DNA of 64,000 nt from Balanoglossus misakiensis (GCA_040954595.2 CM082588.2:6200001-6264000); one strand, 5' to 3'. Shown: positions 12,915 to 27,799, numbered from the stretch's first letter. A program made the numbers and translations. The notes: generated by a model from the letters alone, not told the origin.

Positions 12915-15900
12915 AGCACAACAATAGGACTGTAGCCCTGCACAGCAAAAATTGATCCGGTTTTGCTGTATTCAGGGTCTGAAGACAAAGTATATGCTAT
13001 GAAATTTCAACACACAAAAAGGCACAGAAAAATATGAAATACTAACTGGGAGCTTGATGAAGTAACCGCCAAGACTTCTGACGCTCATGTTAATTAACAC
13101 CTGTGGCCGTGGCAACAAAGAGAGAGAAACTCCGAGAGAGGGATGCTGATGAGCGGAGGAGATATCGATGCCGGATCCGAAACGAGATTATTCCAGAGAT
13201 ATTCCGGAGAGATACTTTTCCACAGGCAAAACAAAAGCCACTGGATGTGGCTCCCAATAAACACACGAGATCAATCCAGGGTATACTAGTAGTCCCTTGG
13301 TTGTCCGCTGTACTCAACTCAGTGACTGTGTTTCCCCTTCATTCATTAGTTCCTGGCGACTAATTGTAATGTGGTGATAGTACGGGGGAGGCATGGGGAG
13401 GGCCGTTCCATTCCGACGGCAGGGGTATCACTGAAAACCTACCCGCTGTCATAACTATATGTCTATAATCGGCCCCCTGATGATGTGCGAATTAAATGTT
13501 GATTACTGCCCGGTGGGACGAGATCAGAGGTGGATTGCGTGTCATGTGACAGGTCAGCTGACTTGGAGTAATGAGTCTACAGTCTATGGTTTCAATTCCA
13601 TTCACGGATGTGGATGCACCCCTCCTCACACACACACATGAAATATGGCAAAATAAACATTACAAAATAGAAAATTCCATCTAAACTCTAAGATTCACAC
13701 ATGGGTTAGAAAACACCAACATGAATCCAACCTCATTATACATTCATACGATCATTAGACGGTGTAATAATTTTTCTTTGTTAATCCCAATCTATCAAGC
13801 TTCATTTCAGCCAGCTATGCAGTCAAAGCAATTTCCCCCTCTTAAATCCACCCAGCATTTGTAAGCTCACCTACAGCAGAAAAAAAAATATTTTTTTTCC
13901 AAACCGCACCATTTAAGGCTAATCCAGTTCTACTAATTCCTATCACTGCCCTGACAACATCTGTCTGCTTTGAGGGACGTTGATCTTTCGGAGTTCCTAT
14001 TTATTTCATCACTATCTAACCGATGGCGATAAGGATGAGGTTTACTCTCTGGCGGTTCTACATCATTGTAACCATGGTAACAGGGCAATTTAGAAAGCCA
14101 ATGCAAACCTGGAGAACTGCGACCAACTGAGACTGTCAAACACGATGAAACCTCATCACCAGTGAAACACTGATACTGATGTTGCCCTGATAAACGAGGA
14201 CAACCAGGAATAATTTCGTCAGCACTTATACTTTAACTTGCCAAATTATCAGGAAACCGCACTTTAAAAGAGCTGTCATAATGCCGATAGAAGTCTCTAA
14301 ATCACTCACAAATTTGACATTCACACACAAAAAATGCATTAAGAAGCATTAAAGGGGCAAGTGAAATTAGTTATCTCAACTCTCTTTAAATCATGTATTT
14401 GGATCAGAAATTTACGTTGTTGATAAAATATACCAAATGGAAGTTTAATATATGCCCTAAACAGGAAAAAGTGAAATGATCGCCAGTTAAAATATCTTCA
14501 CAGAAGGAATAAATTCCACAACAGTGTACACAGACTGTGAAAATCTACGTTTGGACTTGAGCTCTTTGTACATTAGGTAATATCAATTTTTGTTGCATTA
14601 CAAAGCAATGCTCCTATTTAATAGAAAGAAGTCAATTATGACTGGAAACACTTTTGTATGTCTGGCTGACCTCACTCTAAAGTGCAGTGAAACGTCACAT
14701 GTGAACGTGTCTTTGTTATGAACTAGGACGTTGTGATCTGAGTGAGGACGTCATATTTCTCAATATAAAGTAGATTGATCTCGGTAAATTTTGAACGAGA
14801 AAAGTTAAACAAAGACAATGTCGTCAAAATGGCACGTCTGTTTCTAAACAAATTGAAAAATGACTTCAGTGAGCGTGAAACTCAATATGTTAAAATAAAA
14901 TGATGGCAATACAGCATGAAAAGACATTTGTGTGTGAAACTCACAGGCCAGCCTGATAATGGACGGAAACTAGTACTTTATATTTGACACCGCCAAGACA
15001 CAGAGAAAAATCCACATTGTTGTCAGGACCTGTGATAAAACGCTACTTTTGCATAGGCAGGTGGTAGCCTGTTCTTTTGTGTCCACAGATGACAGCAATT
15101 AATTATTAACACCAACATTAAACTCTGACGATGCCTCGCTCGCTATGACAAGACAGCAGTGATGCTGCGCGCTCACTGAAACATTTCCCATTCCCCAACG
15201 TCCATTATACTTGATAACATTAATCAAATAAAACCGGACCAGCTGATGATAATCACCATTCATAAATATGTAACTACAGCATATTACACATGTTCAATTT
15301 TTCATTTTTCCCATCAGCCACTGCTCCTGGTCAGAGTCGCTGACATTTTAAGGTCGTATAAATTCAGTCTTATCTTTAATAGCAACACCCAAAGCGAGGC
15401 AACCTCTGCTTTATGTTTCTAGAATACCATCTATTCAATCATTGAAATTGTATGAATATTATCAGAGTACAGCTAAACATGATGCTATATCTGAATGTCA
15501 TTTTTCTCTTGATTTCTACAGGAAAGAAAATTTAAAGTGCTATAAAAGGTGTGACATAAACCACCTTATTTCTGTAAAATGTAGTATTAGTTCGTTGTAA
15601 CCACTGTATTTTGACTTCTGTCAAAATTTGTTTTGTTTTCAGGTTAGAACTTGGAACGAAATAAAATGTAAATGGAGATGAAGGGTTAACTGCAGTTTTA
15701 TTACTAGCAGAGATATTGACAGAAAATTGGATATCACACGCCAAGAGAGAAGTCATAAAATAAGACAGCTCATTGCAGCTGATGCAGATTCAGCTGGGAC
15801 CTTGGCAAATGCAGATTTGATTTGCGGTCTCTGCTGGCAGCTAATAAAATATCCCGATGTCTGTAAACATTTTGATGGTTACAAGCCACTTGAAGCTGTA

Positions 15901-17223
15901 ATGGCCTTCTGGCTGTAAATCAAGTAGACCCCCAGCGGAGATGCAGTTGACCAATCAGGACTCAGCACTTCCACGACTGTGCTCGGAATACCTGATGAGA
16001 TTATGGATATTAAAATCAACCGGCAGCCTCTGTGACATTTTCTTTCTTTCGGTCGGCTCTTTTGAACTTGTCGGCAGAAGTGATCAGGGAGACTGCCGTA
16101 AAATGCCGCAATATCCTGGCATTTACAACAAACTAATCTACTCTCCAAGGATGTTAATGCCTGCGTTTGATACATCCTGCACTAGAAAAAAATTAAAAGT
16201 CTGTAAAGTCAGCAATAACCTTGAATGACTTCAGTTTACCTCCAGTTTCTCCTGATAGAATCAATGTAGCACAGATAAATTACTGTACATGTACACTGTA
16301 TGCTTGCCGTGGTGTGGTGTTGGAAAATCGGACAGATTCTAAGCAATGTGCCAACCAGTGCTTATACATGGCTACAGTACTGTTCAGTAATTATTAAAAG
16401 ACTCTGATGAAAATTTGTGCAGGATGTAGGTAGCTATGGAATTTCTTTTCCTGACCAGCTTCAGAAGCAAAATAAACTGACAGTTTATATGTCAATGGGT
16501 TCTTACGGATCGAACACTAAACAAACGAAACTGATTTCGAACTTAAGAGGGCAGTATGTACCAGCTGAGTACGCTTCGGAGAAGCCCTAAAATTAATTTC
16601 AAAGTGCAAAGTGAAAACTGTGATAACAGCCTACGCAGTCGATTCAAGGATTCAAACAATAAAAACTTCATCAAAATTCCCAGAAGCAACTTCTTGCCGT
16701 TCAATTTCAAATTTCAATTATTCTAATCAAACCACACCATTCTATATTTAGATACACTATGAATGTACTTATTTTTCAAGAAGGGCTTAGTCGCCATGCG
16801 AACAGCTAACTGACATCATCCACTAACTCCCTGGGTGGATCTTCTCTCGGAAATGAGTTTCTGTGACAGATAAACCGTGTTTCCCCCAAAACACCGTCAG
16901 GGGAGATTGTTAAATCTACGACTTACTCGACAAATTCAATTTATCTTAACATTGTTTTTCCATTTCATCTGTCATCACGTCGATGTGTACACTGTGATCT
17001 GCCCACGTCAGGAGGTGTCAAAATCTGTCCCGGAAAGTAAGCTGAGTAAATACAACAGATGAAATCCCTACTCCAAATCAATATCATTTTTCAGCGAAAG
17101 TGTTTAATTTTATCTGTGAATCATGATGTTCACATCAAGAGATATTTTTTCAGTATATCACACTTTTAAAACCACACAATGTCGTGTACCAGGTAATTGG
17201 TATGCATACATGTAACAAAATTA

Positions 17224-17340
17224 CTGCCCCCTCCCCTTAACATCTTATTGGTCCCCTTCTCTTCCAACATACCCTCTCTTTCATAACCAACCCCCTTTCT
17301 TGCATTCCTTCCACCCCCTCATCAATCAACACACCTGTCC
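17224..17340. repeat. C/T-rich tract
   Basis: An irregular pyrimidine-rich stretch (CCCCTCCCCTTAAC, CCCCTTCTCTTCC, CCTTCCACCCCCTC) in the giant intron. It is not a perfect microsatellite. It could form a purine/pyrimidine triplex; no coding or promoter signal is seen. Confidence 0.5.
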
Positions 17341-18519
17341 TGCACACACAGATATTCCCAGCACACGACTATATCGTCAAATTGCAGTATCATAGCATAG
17401 TGTGACAACGATTTGAAAACAGCATTCACTGCCGAACAATTAGCAAAGAAAAACGCAAACTCAGCCGAACACAAACAAATTATCCGTCCTTTGACTCTGA
17501 TTAAATCACCTGCCGTGCACAATTCAATTTTTCCTCGTTTTTCCCCGAGCACTGACAGCTACTTTTGTTGCGCGAAGAGAACAGAACACGCAGACAGGAA
17601 ATCTAAGGTGAGTGTCCCTGATTCTAACAATATCCCTGTCTCCTATTTCTCTAGCTGCCATTGATTGACACACGCAGGGTGTGATGTCATATCTGAACGG
17701 AAATCTTAGTTTGACCTAAACACTCATCAAAGGATTAAAATAAACTTGTAAACTTTGAGTTCGTTTTCAGAATGATTGTTCATTAGTTGTCAGTGTGGGG
17801 CATGTTTCTAAATATTGTATAAAGACCACATGGAGATGGTCGTTTGGTTGGTTAATTTTTTGACGGATTTACTCAGCAGTTGGCATCGCTGATATTTTTT
17901 TTTAAATTTTTATCCATGACAAGATAATGACTGTTAAAAGAGGAAGTCAGTCAGGGCATATTCTATTTTTAGTAACATACAATGGGTTTTAATCCAGGCA
18001 ATACAAATTAGATATTCTGTCATTGACCTTGCAAATTGACAGAATCAAATTACAATCATGGAAGACGGGTTTTAGCCTTAATTCATTGCGACTGATGCAG
18101 AAATTTAACTTGTTCTCTCAGCTGGAATAATCAGAGTGACAAAGTATGAAATATTGAAACACACCGGGCGTGACAACGATTTCTTAATCAGATTGTCAGG
18201 TCAATCAAGAAGTCGCGCAGCGGAAAATGATTTAATGACTGCGGAGACCTTCTGGATGACGGTTCGTTAATGTTCCGGTTTAAATTGTCATTACTGCGAT
18301 GCAAAGTTAAAGCGACAATCTGACTCGCATGGGATTTTCGCGTACCCAAGAGGTATGGAAGGACGGGATGCCAATGTGATGTTTCTACATCAACGCTGGG
18401 ACAAAGTACGCTACTGAAATTAGTACAAGTCATCCTTTAGACACGAAGGACGATTGAATTAAATTTCTGTTACACTCAGATATATTTTATCAATGATTAC
18501 AAACTATGGAGAACCACCT

Positions 18520-18645
18520 GTTGATGGCTAATATGCAAATGAGGATGATAATTATTCCTGACATCACCCCGGACGCAGTGAAGCCCTTTCCCAGCCTTAA
18601 TTGAAATGAATGGGCGCTCATTAAATTGGCCTATCACTAAGACTT
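18520..18645. promoter_or_regulatory. octamer/homeobox-site-rich block, possible enhancer
   Basis: It contains ATGCAAAT (18533-18540), GATAATTATTCC, TTAATTGAAATGAATGGGCG and CTCATTAAATTGG within about 110 bp, with a small CpG cluster between. This clustering of POU and homeodomain-type sites is typical of developmental enhancers. It is an inference from motifs only. Confidence 0.2.
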
Positions 18646-21600
18646 GCCCATCACTGACTGGGCTATCTGGTGGAAATCATAGAATATGCCATCTCGTATG
18701 CAGCACACAGCCCACTCCCGGAACATGATAGCCTCTCAAAGACTCCGATAAAAACACACTGGAAAATCCTTTGCAGATAAAGTGCCATGATTGAGAGTGA
18801 AACTTCCGGAGTTTTATTTCAAAATAGTTCCTCGACAATTTCAAAAGAAGTAAAGTTAAATGATGAGTTAGCATGAATTACTTTGACATTTTGAATTCAG
18901 ATGAATGCAGATGTTATGCAGGATGTACAAATCTTCTTCACTCGCGTAAAAATGATCAGTAATGTTAAATTTGATAAACTCTGAAGTATCTTTGAACTAA
19001 TTAGAATATGCGTTACACAGAGCATAAAAATTAACTCAGGAAAGTTTGGCATGCTTTTCACACAGTCAAAACATCTATGAACCATCCCTATTCAAAGTAC
19101 ATGTACGTTCGAAAACGACCATTAATCCATTCTTTGCCATCAACCCTAATAGCATGCTTTAATACGGATTCATTACTTCTCTGTTTAATTTCCTATTTTA
19201 CAACACATTTTACTCCCGAGGAAAAAAACACACACCTTAATGTGTTTAAATTCATTTCCGTATAAAACGGCTCGAATGAGAAATTGTCATTAACCAAATC
19301 AACAGCTGGTGAGACAACCACGGGTGGTGTAACCTCTATTAACCAATAATATGGAAGTGTAAACCAATTTACTTGTTTTTACCTGCGTCCAATCATGCGC
19401 TGTTTAGGGATCGTCTCAAAAACACGCAAGCACTGTGACAGGTGGAAATCTGTCCGAGCAATGGTTTTTGCTGAGCTAACTCAATAGGAGACTAACGCAC
19501 AGCATTCGCACTTGGCAGAATAAACCAACTCACAGGAGGATTTGGGTTGATTTTGTTAACGATGTCGTCCAGATGAACTTAACCACCATTCCCCAATCGA
19601 TGTATTCATATTTCCAGTATGTGCAGTGAGGAGAAAAATACTAGATAAATTGATCAATTTACCATTACATACTATAGCACACACTGCTCAAACACAGATC
19701 GAAGTTTCAGCTTACACAAGACTGTGTACTTGTTTGCAGGTCCCTTAATTGGTGGTAATAGCCAAAGTAATTGCCTTGCTCCGAATTCCCCTCAAAGTGT
19801 GGCCCAAAAAATCCTCAATCGTTTTTCTCCCAAATTGTCTCCGAGAGACAGAACCGCGAGGAGCCGAGAGAATAATGTTTACTCATTCCCAGGCTATTAC
19901 TTGAGTGGAATTTGTTCCAATAATCGGCTTCAGTAATGACCCTGAATGCCGTTAACGTCAGACGCGGCAGATGGAGCAACTAGAGGGAGGCTGATTGCAG
20001 TGGGAACGAGAGAATACTCAGGATTATTTTGTTGCCACAGCACAAAGTCAAAATGAGATTCAGATTCAAATATGACCTTCACAAATCTCTGAACGTGCTC
20101 CCACTACCTGTAGGGCTACATGTATTACCATATCCCCCACGAAAGCACTAACTAAAGTCTTTTGACTTGGTATTCCGAATTTGAAAGACTTGTTCAGTAA
20201 TGCTGCCCAGAGAGAAACAAGCCACTGCACCTAAAGCTAATGGCATATTCGTGTTTAAAACATTTTCTTTCTGCCTAGTCTATTGTCAGTACAGTTTTAC
20301 TAATCACCACGCAAAGTTTAACACAGGCAGAAACCACAAACGAGTCAAAAATTCAGTCTACCACAGATGTATATGGCCAGACAAGGTTTCATCATTGTTG
20401 CGTATGAAACTTGGAGACTAAAATACAGATGTAATCCTTACTGTAAAATTTTGGTTTCTGAAATTTTTGATGTAATGGAATGGAATAATGGAAAAGGGGC
20501 AGTGAGAGAGAGACTTTGTCCCTAATTAATTTCTGGCCCAGTGCATTTCATCAAGACCATCTACTGAGAAAACAGGATTGCTTAACGTTGAGTGAGACGA
20601 AAAGTAGACTCATTTCTTTGCACACTCTCACATTTCTTTGCGGCTTCACACGTCACTTATTCCATCATTTTGCACAAATAAAAAGTAATTTACAGTAAAC
20701 CCGCATTAACTGATTGAAAGGCATAAATCTAATCCATCTAGATACGATACCCGGCCATCGATACTGGCCCAGGGCAAAGCTGTCATAAAAACAACTAATT
20801 CCATTTCAATTGCGGGGTCCCATGATACGAGTCAGATTTCTCTTCTGAGGAGAGCTAAATGCTCTGAGGTAATTTTCAAAATATCCCAACCTTTTGTGTA
20901 AGGGTCTTGTACTCATGAAACTGATCAACTCGCAATTCTATTAGCCCTGCTTTTATTCATGAATGCACTTTATTGTGCTCCATTTATTTAGCTACATGCT
21001 GACTTTTGAAAAAAAATGCCTTGTCACTAGTACTTCTGTTGGAGTAGCAACTTTAGAGTACTGTAACAAAATTAGTCTTCCTTTTACCAAACTTTAACTT
21101 GGTTACACTAATTGTAACCTGCAATATATCCCTTGGCATTTTTTCAATCTATCCTATAGTATTACCAGCTTTTGGTACCATAAATCTCTTGTTACAATAT
21201 AGGATTCACACACAAAAATTAAGTTTTTCTGCTATATAATTGAAAAGTAAATGTTTTATTGTAACAACTTGACTATTTTGTTTCTTTTTTCACTTAACAG
21301 TACCTTATTGATCAATTGTAACACATTTCATTTTTTTCATTCTTTTATGCTACAGAGTAGCACTGTCTTATCATTAGCATATCACAGCTACTTTGTAAGC
21401 AATTATTACATTCAAATCCGAATTCATCACAACCATCGAATATCCCCTTCCCCAAGGCACATGGCTGTGATACTGTAATGTACGGCACACATACAGTTCT
21501 TTCTTACATTTCTTGCACTATGATTTGAGCAGATTCCATAACACAAGTACATACAAATCTTGACAAGGCACAGGGGGATTAAATCTGGATGACTGTACTA

Positions 21601-24600
21601 CCGATAATCCATGCATGCATGCTCCAGTTCACTTTCATGCTTGGCAGCTTCTAGCCAGGTATACAAATTCTCTGTGGAAATACTAAGACCAGATAGTTTT
21701 CATACCTAGAAATCCAACAGGAGCATTTTTGACACGTATGAAATTGCAGCTTAACAATTTCTGTGAATGAAATACTCGCTTATCAGTAAATTGGGGGAAG
21801 TCAGCATACATCGTTCTGCTGCCTTTTGGCTTTGACAAGCTTCATTATGAAGTATACAGCCCTATGCAAAATCGTACAAACTGCACACGGATAACAATTT
21901 TCAATAGTTTATCGTGCAGGATGAACACTTTGAAAAGACCCATCATTTATGAATGTATTATCACCAATTCGGCAGCAGGAAAGGAGCTCAAAGATCTTTT
22001 CTCAGCAAAAAATACAGACAGACAGTCCTGTCTGCTCGTTAGCAAGATGGCACCAATACTGACAGCTCTCTTTTTATATAATGGATCCTGGTTGACGCCA
22101 GGCAAGACATCTAGTCAAAAGTCAATGGTAACAACATTGTGCGATGTTTGAACTTTCGCGATCTTTGGATGCACGAAGTAACGGCCATATGTCAACAGTG
22201 ATAACCAGCCACAGTGATGGGGGAGATCGGTTGTTCAATCAATTCGCGAAATAGGAAATTGATTTTCTGGTGGGAATCGCGCAAGTGAGCTGTTACATTT
22301 TTATGGTCGAGAGCAAACACCAGGCGATCAGCAAACATCTCGCCTCTTTAAAGAACTGGCTTTTGATTGAAGGGATCCCCAATTATTGAGTACAGCGGGG
22401 AATCGATCGAACGTGGCAACCCGCGTTTTCGTTCTCACAAAGGTTATACGCGACGGACGTGACAAAACACAAACGACAGTTGCAAACACTGCTCTCCACA
22501 GATCAAACTACATGTAAATATCTGTCCTTCAGGATACTTGCCACTTTGTTGTATGCAAACGTACTTCACTTACAGCAGATTCTCCGATATCACCTTTCCT
22601 TTTGAAAATCAATTTCATTTTTACAGACTGCGACAAGTCAAACCGCAGACCCTTTTACATCCACCTTAACTGCCTAAAACATCCTACTCGACACTGTTTT
22701 TGAGAGTGTTGCTAGGAAACCAGTGAAACTTGGCACGTGAGAATCTTGCAGGTGTTAGGTTCAGAGTACACGCATGTTGGATGAATACGAGGGTTAATTT
22801 TGTCAAATAATGCAATCATTTGAGATCGGTTAAGTGAGGACATTCGCGTGTTATTGCTGACAGATGTTGCTGTTCATTTAATTGCAAATAACTGTCAAGT
22901 TTTTCCATTTGATGAAGCTATTGAAAATCATGACCTAGTTTGTGCATTCAGACACATATATTCATTGAATGTGAAATCCTAGAGAGAATGAACTATTTTG
23001 GGAAATCCATTACTTTATGTGTTTTTGACAACTAGTAAATTCACCATAACATATGTAAATCATTTCTCATCACTAAGCCACATGAACGACTTCATTTACA
23101 CTGTCCAATCATAAAGCCTAATTCAAGTCACATGATTCTAATAACTGAATCAGATCAACTCATACAACTGGGCTACACAGCATGGTAATTCTGGCATGTT
23201 TCTGACAATAGATGATGACAGGCAAAAGTGGGAAAAATGGAAACAGCACAACTGTGTACCAACAAACGTGTCATTTCCATGGATTCACAGCACCCTGTTG
23301 AGACAACACCCACATCGAGCCCAGCAAACACTCAAAGCAGTTTTTCCTCCCACCTTGCAAATGTTATCAAAGGCTTTGTGTCAAACACGGACTGAAAATT
23401 ACCACTAACAAAAGCAGCCACATTCGGATATTAGACGAGAATAGAATCTATTTTGTTCATTCTTCTTGCTGGTGTTATTCCCGCGGAGAAGAAAATTGAG
23501 TTAGGTGCACATTAGGTCACTTGTTTGATATTGTCCCATTCATGTGCAAAATTAAAAACGTTTCCATGCCAATGCATGAGTGGGAAAGTGGGTCACTCAA
23601 TTCCAATTTACGTCCATTTGGGGACAGCAGAGAATGCCGCTTTCTTTCACCAAAAGTTGGGACCTAGCTTCTCAGCTTTGAGCTTTAAGACTATTTTTAC
23701 CAAAGACCGTTAGACTGCAAACCTCTAGGGTGTTCTTAGCCTGCATTGACTATACACTTGAATGTTCACAAAGAGTTTGAGATGGTGTGCGTGATCAGTA
23801 AGAGGAAAACAGTTTTTCTGTTAATATTTTAGCAGGTGGTACTAAACCAAGCTCTTTCTCGGAAAGCTGTGACATTCACAGAGGCCCTGTCAGCAAGAAT
23901 TATCCAGCGCTTAGAAATTCTCACAATCCAATGTGATTTCTGGAGAAAAAGGAACCCTTTAGCTAGCAGACAGTGTCAAAACAATTTCCACAGAAACCAT
24001 CAACAGTGTAAATAATTGAACAATTTGAACCATTTTTCCTGGCATTTTTGTAACCACAAGCGACCGTTTTGCGGTGTGCATTCAGACAGGAAGTTAATTA
24101 CTAGCGAGAAGTTTTCAGTTGGGATAATTAGATTTTGCGTTTGGGTACATCTTTACAAAATACACGTTAAGATATCAATAATGTATGAAAATGAAACCTC
24201 GTTTGGCCAGCCTGCGTCACGTAAAGGAGTAATCGGCTTGCAAAGGACGGCCGCTGTTAACAGTTCGCCACGCTTGCCTAGATACAGGATTACCTTTTTA
24301 TATTTAATGAAATATCGTCTTTTACTTTTCTAGAGATCCATGGTTTAAAATGCCATAGACATTTCCAGGAAAAAGTGGAAAAGAATGACATACAGGGATA
24401 ATTCTGTCATCGAAAAATGTTTAATGTGTTAGAATAACCCCAATCTGTATATTAAATCACCTTCTTTGTTGAGTTGTGTGATTGCATTTAATATGATTTT
24501 ACAAGTTTTTCAATTTGTAATTGTTATTGAAAATTTAAAATGAATGGTTATGGTTTTCATAAAGGCTAATTTCCCCTCATAATAAATTTCTTTAGTTTGT

Positions 24601-24978
24601 GTCCCAACTGACTATATCCATGCCAACGTCAGATTGAAATTTTGAAAAGTCAATAAGAAACAGATTTTTAATCAGGCACAAGAAATTGTCCACTGAAGTT
24701 ATAGAAAAGATGTCATTACACAGACTTGTAGGTTTTTGTCACAAACCAATATCCCCATGGACAAAATGTTTCTCATCAAAGTCAAGTTTAAAGGTGATTA
24801 ACCGTACCTCATTATTTTTGTTGAAAATTTAATTTACTAAGTGAATAAATGCCATTGGTAAAAAAAGACAGAAATATGGAAAAGGCAATTGGATATAATG
24901 GGAACATGTACATTGCAGAATCTACAAAATTGAAGAAAATGTATCTGTTGATAAAAACACGATCCCATGAGAACAACG

Positions 24979-25060
24979 TATGCAAATATCACATTTAATT
25001 AACTTTCCCCGGGCATTATCCTGCGATAATTAATCAAAGTCACAAGTCAGGGAGATATAA
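24979..25060. promoter_or_regulatory. POU/homeobox-site-rich block, possible enhancer
   Basis: TATGCAAAT (24979-24987), TTTAATTAA (24994-25002), CCCCGGGC and GATAATTAATCAAAG (25025-25039) occur in 60 bp. The dense, ordered sites with a GC core stand out from the surrounding A/T-rich sequence. Function is inferred from motifs only. Confidence 0.2.
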
Positions 25061-25967
25061 ATTGTTTTTTCTCTACTACACCGGAGGAAAAAAATAATTA
25101 AGACAGTGCTACTCTCAGATTGACCTTCAAGACTGACCTTCAGAAATCTGACAAGTTCTTGTGGAATAAAAATTCTAATATGATGTGACGCCGTTTTAAC
25201 ATACAACAGTCTATTATAAAATACCCATCATGCCTCATAACGAGCTGTGAGGAACGAGACGTCATGCACATCAAAAGTTACGGCTTGCCGTTAGAAACGA
25301 TGGGAATTCACGTCAGAATTTTTGAGAAATGACATCAATTCAACCGGACACATGGTCCCTCGCTACCTATTTCAAATGTCTGTCTCAAACAGGTTGCAGT
25401 CACGCGATAATAGTTCCTTGCAAAATTTCACCATTCAGTTTGTCCGCATATTCACATTTTCTCACCCTTGCCCATCATACATAGTGCAAAATACAGTACT
25501 GCATATGCCAAAGAATTTGAAAAATGGCGTTAACAGACTACAAATTTACTAACAAAGGCACACATTTCTTGCATACCCAGAGCAAACAAAACTCAACACA
25601 GCCGACTCTTTTCGCAATGATATTACGACTTCTGCCAAAGTGCTCTATTCACACGCAGTCTGCACTAAAATGGCACATAACATTTTTTTCCCGGGGGCGG
25701 TCTGTTTGTTGATATGACCGGTGGCATTTTACAAGTCCCTTGAACAGAGCCAGGACAAAAAGCCCTCTGTGGAGCTCGGAAGTCAACTGATTGAAATGTC
25801 TTTTCAGGTGTTTTCTACCAAATTGGGAGGAAATAGCTTCTTTCAGTTTCTGTTACAATACCCTGAAGTTGTGGACTGTGGGGGTGGCGACTAAAATAAT
25901 GCACGGCAGGGCTTGTTTGCTGCATACTGTATTTTTTAATGGCTGGTGAATGTGTTTGTTTTATAAA

Positions 25968-26024
25968 GTATGTATGTATGTATGTATGTATGTATGTATG
26001 TATGTATGTATGTATGTATGTATG

Positions 26025-26055
<31 letters not shown>

Positions 26056-26925
26056 TGTATGTATGTATGTATGTATGTATGTATGTATGTATGTATGTAT
26101 GTATGTATGTATGTATGTATGTATGTATGTATGTATGTATGTATGTATGTATGTATGTATGTATGTATGTATGTATGTATGTATGTATGTATGTATGTAT
26201 GTATGTATGTATGTATGTATGTATGTATGTATGTATGTATGTATGTATGTATGTATGTATGTATGTATGTATGTATGTATGTATGTATGTATGTATGTAT
26301 GTATGTATGTATGTATGTATGTATGTATGTATGTATGTATGTATGTATGTATGTATGTATGTATGTATGTATGTATGTATGTATGTATGTATGTATGTAT
26401 GTATGTATGTATGTATGTATGTATGTATGTATGTATGTATGTATGTATGTATGTATGTATGTATGTATGTATGTATGTATGTATGTATGTATGTATGTAT
26501 GTATGTATGTATGTATGTATGTATGTATGTATGTATGTATGTATGTATGTATGTATGTATGTATGTATGTATGTATGTATGTATGTATGTATGTATGTAT
26601 GTATGTATGTATGTATGTATGTATGTATGTATGTATGTATGTATGTATGTATGTATGTATGTATGTATGTATGTATGTATGTATGTATGTATGTATGTAT
26701 GTATGTATGTATGTATGTATGTATGTATGTATGTATGTATGTATGTATGTATGTATGTATGTATGTATGTATGTATGTATGTATGTATGTATGTATGTAT
26801 GTATGTATGTATGTATGTATGTATGTATGTATGTATGTATGTATGTATGTATGTATGTATGTATGTATGTATGTATGTATGTATGTATGTATGTATGTAT
26901 GTATGTATGTATGTATGTATGTATA
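25968..26925. repeat. (TATG)n microsatellite, about 958 bp
   Basis: About 239 units of TATG/GTAT, interrupted once at 26052-26056 (TGTAATG) and otherwise perfect. All six frames are open through it (Met-Tyr-Val-Cys on one strand, His-Thr-Tyr-Ile on the other), so long open frames here are artefacts of the repeat. The length may be misestimated by assembly. Confidence 0.99.
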
Positions 26926-27706
26926 GAGGTACGTGTATCAGGGGGTGTATCACGATGGGTATGCGTGTGTGTGTCTCTCTCTGCATATACGTTGTACATG
27001 TTAGCACCAACTGTCTATCCATATGGCGCTATTGACAGGTTAACATTTCTAAAATACACAACCATCGACACCTTCCGCCTCAGTGATAAAAGAAATGCCA
27101 CTTCGGAAACCGAACACGCAGCATTAACATTTCCACAGAGACAGGAAGTGGAGGAGAGAACACAAACACGTCCAGTTTCAATGGAATTAACTCTAAGCTA
27201 ATTATAGTCACTCTCCTGTACACATAGACACCATTGATCATGGCAGGAGCTGACAGGTTATCATTCGTAAATTGCTAATGTAAATACTGTTATCGCTTGC
27301 TCACTCAAATTATGAAACTACCTTGTTCATGGATACTCAGCCACAGTAAATTAACATCATGGTTTATGGTTTTTACGAGAATAAGACAAATATATATTTT
27401 CTGCCTTGTGTGGGTAATTGACAAGATTATAATTGAAACTTCTGACAAATTATCGGATGTGCTATTTCTATATTTGGGGGTACACTCAAGGGTAATTGTA
27501 ACATAGTAACAATCCTTAGAAACCGATAATATGAAACTTTTTTTGCTGAAGTCAAAATGAAAAGTTTAAAGTTGTTGATGGCATAATTTCTCCTAGAAGT
27601 TAGGCTTTCGCACAGGTCCGACGAGGCACAACCATACACTTGATGCAAAGTGGGTGAATTCCATCGTGAAGCTTTCTTGTCAGGTGACAATCAGACGTCA
27701 TTTACT

Positions 27707-27799
27707 ATAACCCTTTCACCACCATGGTTTGGTCCAAAACCGTTGTTTTAAATGGAACAGCTGGAACTCTACACAGGCAAATGAGGGTGAAAGACTTAA
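27707..27799. mobile_element. TTAA-type MITE, copy 2
   Basis: The copy begins ATAA-CCCTTTCACCACCATGG and ends GGGTGAAAGAC-TTAA, 93 bp in all. The imperfect terminal inverted repeats match the other copies. It is in the same orientation as the copy at 58747. Confidence 0.75.

Noticed and set aside
13090-13363. Charged open frame (Arg/Glu-rich) on the plus strand
   Set aside because: Composition follows a GAGAGA/CGGAGG-rich stretch. No start context, family match or splice partner; the overlapping minus frame is equally open.
15727-15918. A 63-codon plus-strand frame with Cys/Trp-rich middle
   Set aside because: Looks protein-like at first sight, but there is no family match and no splice or promoter context. 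Perhaps part of a non-coding conserved block.
25815-27201. Open frames of up to 394 codons on both strands
   Set aside because: They are produced entirely by the (TATG)n repeat, which has no stop codon in any frame.
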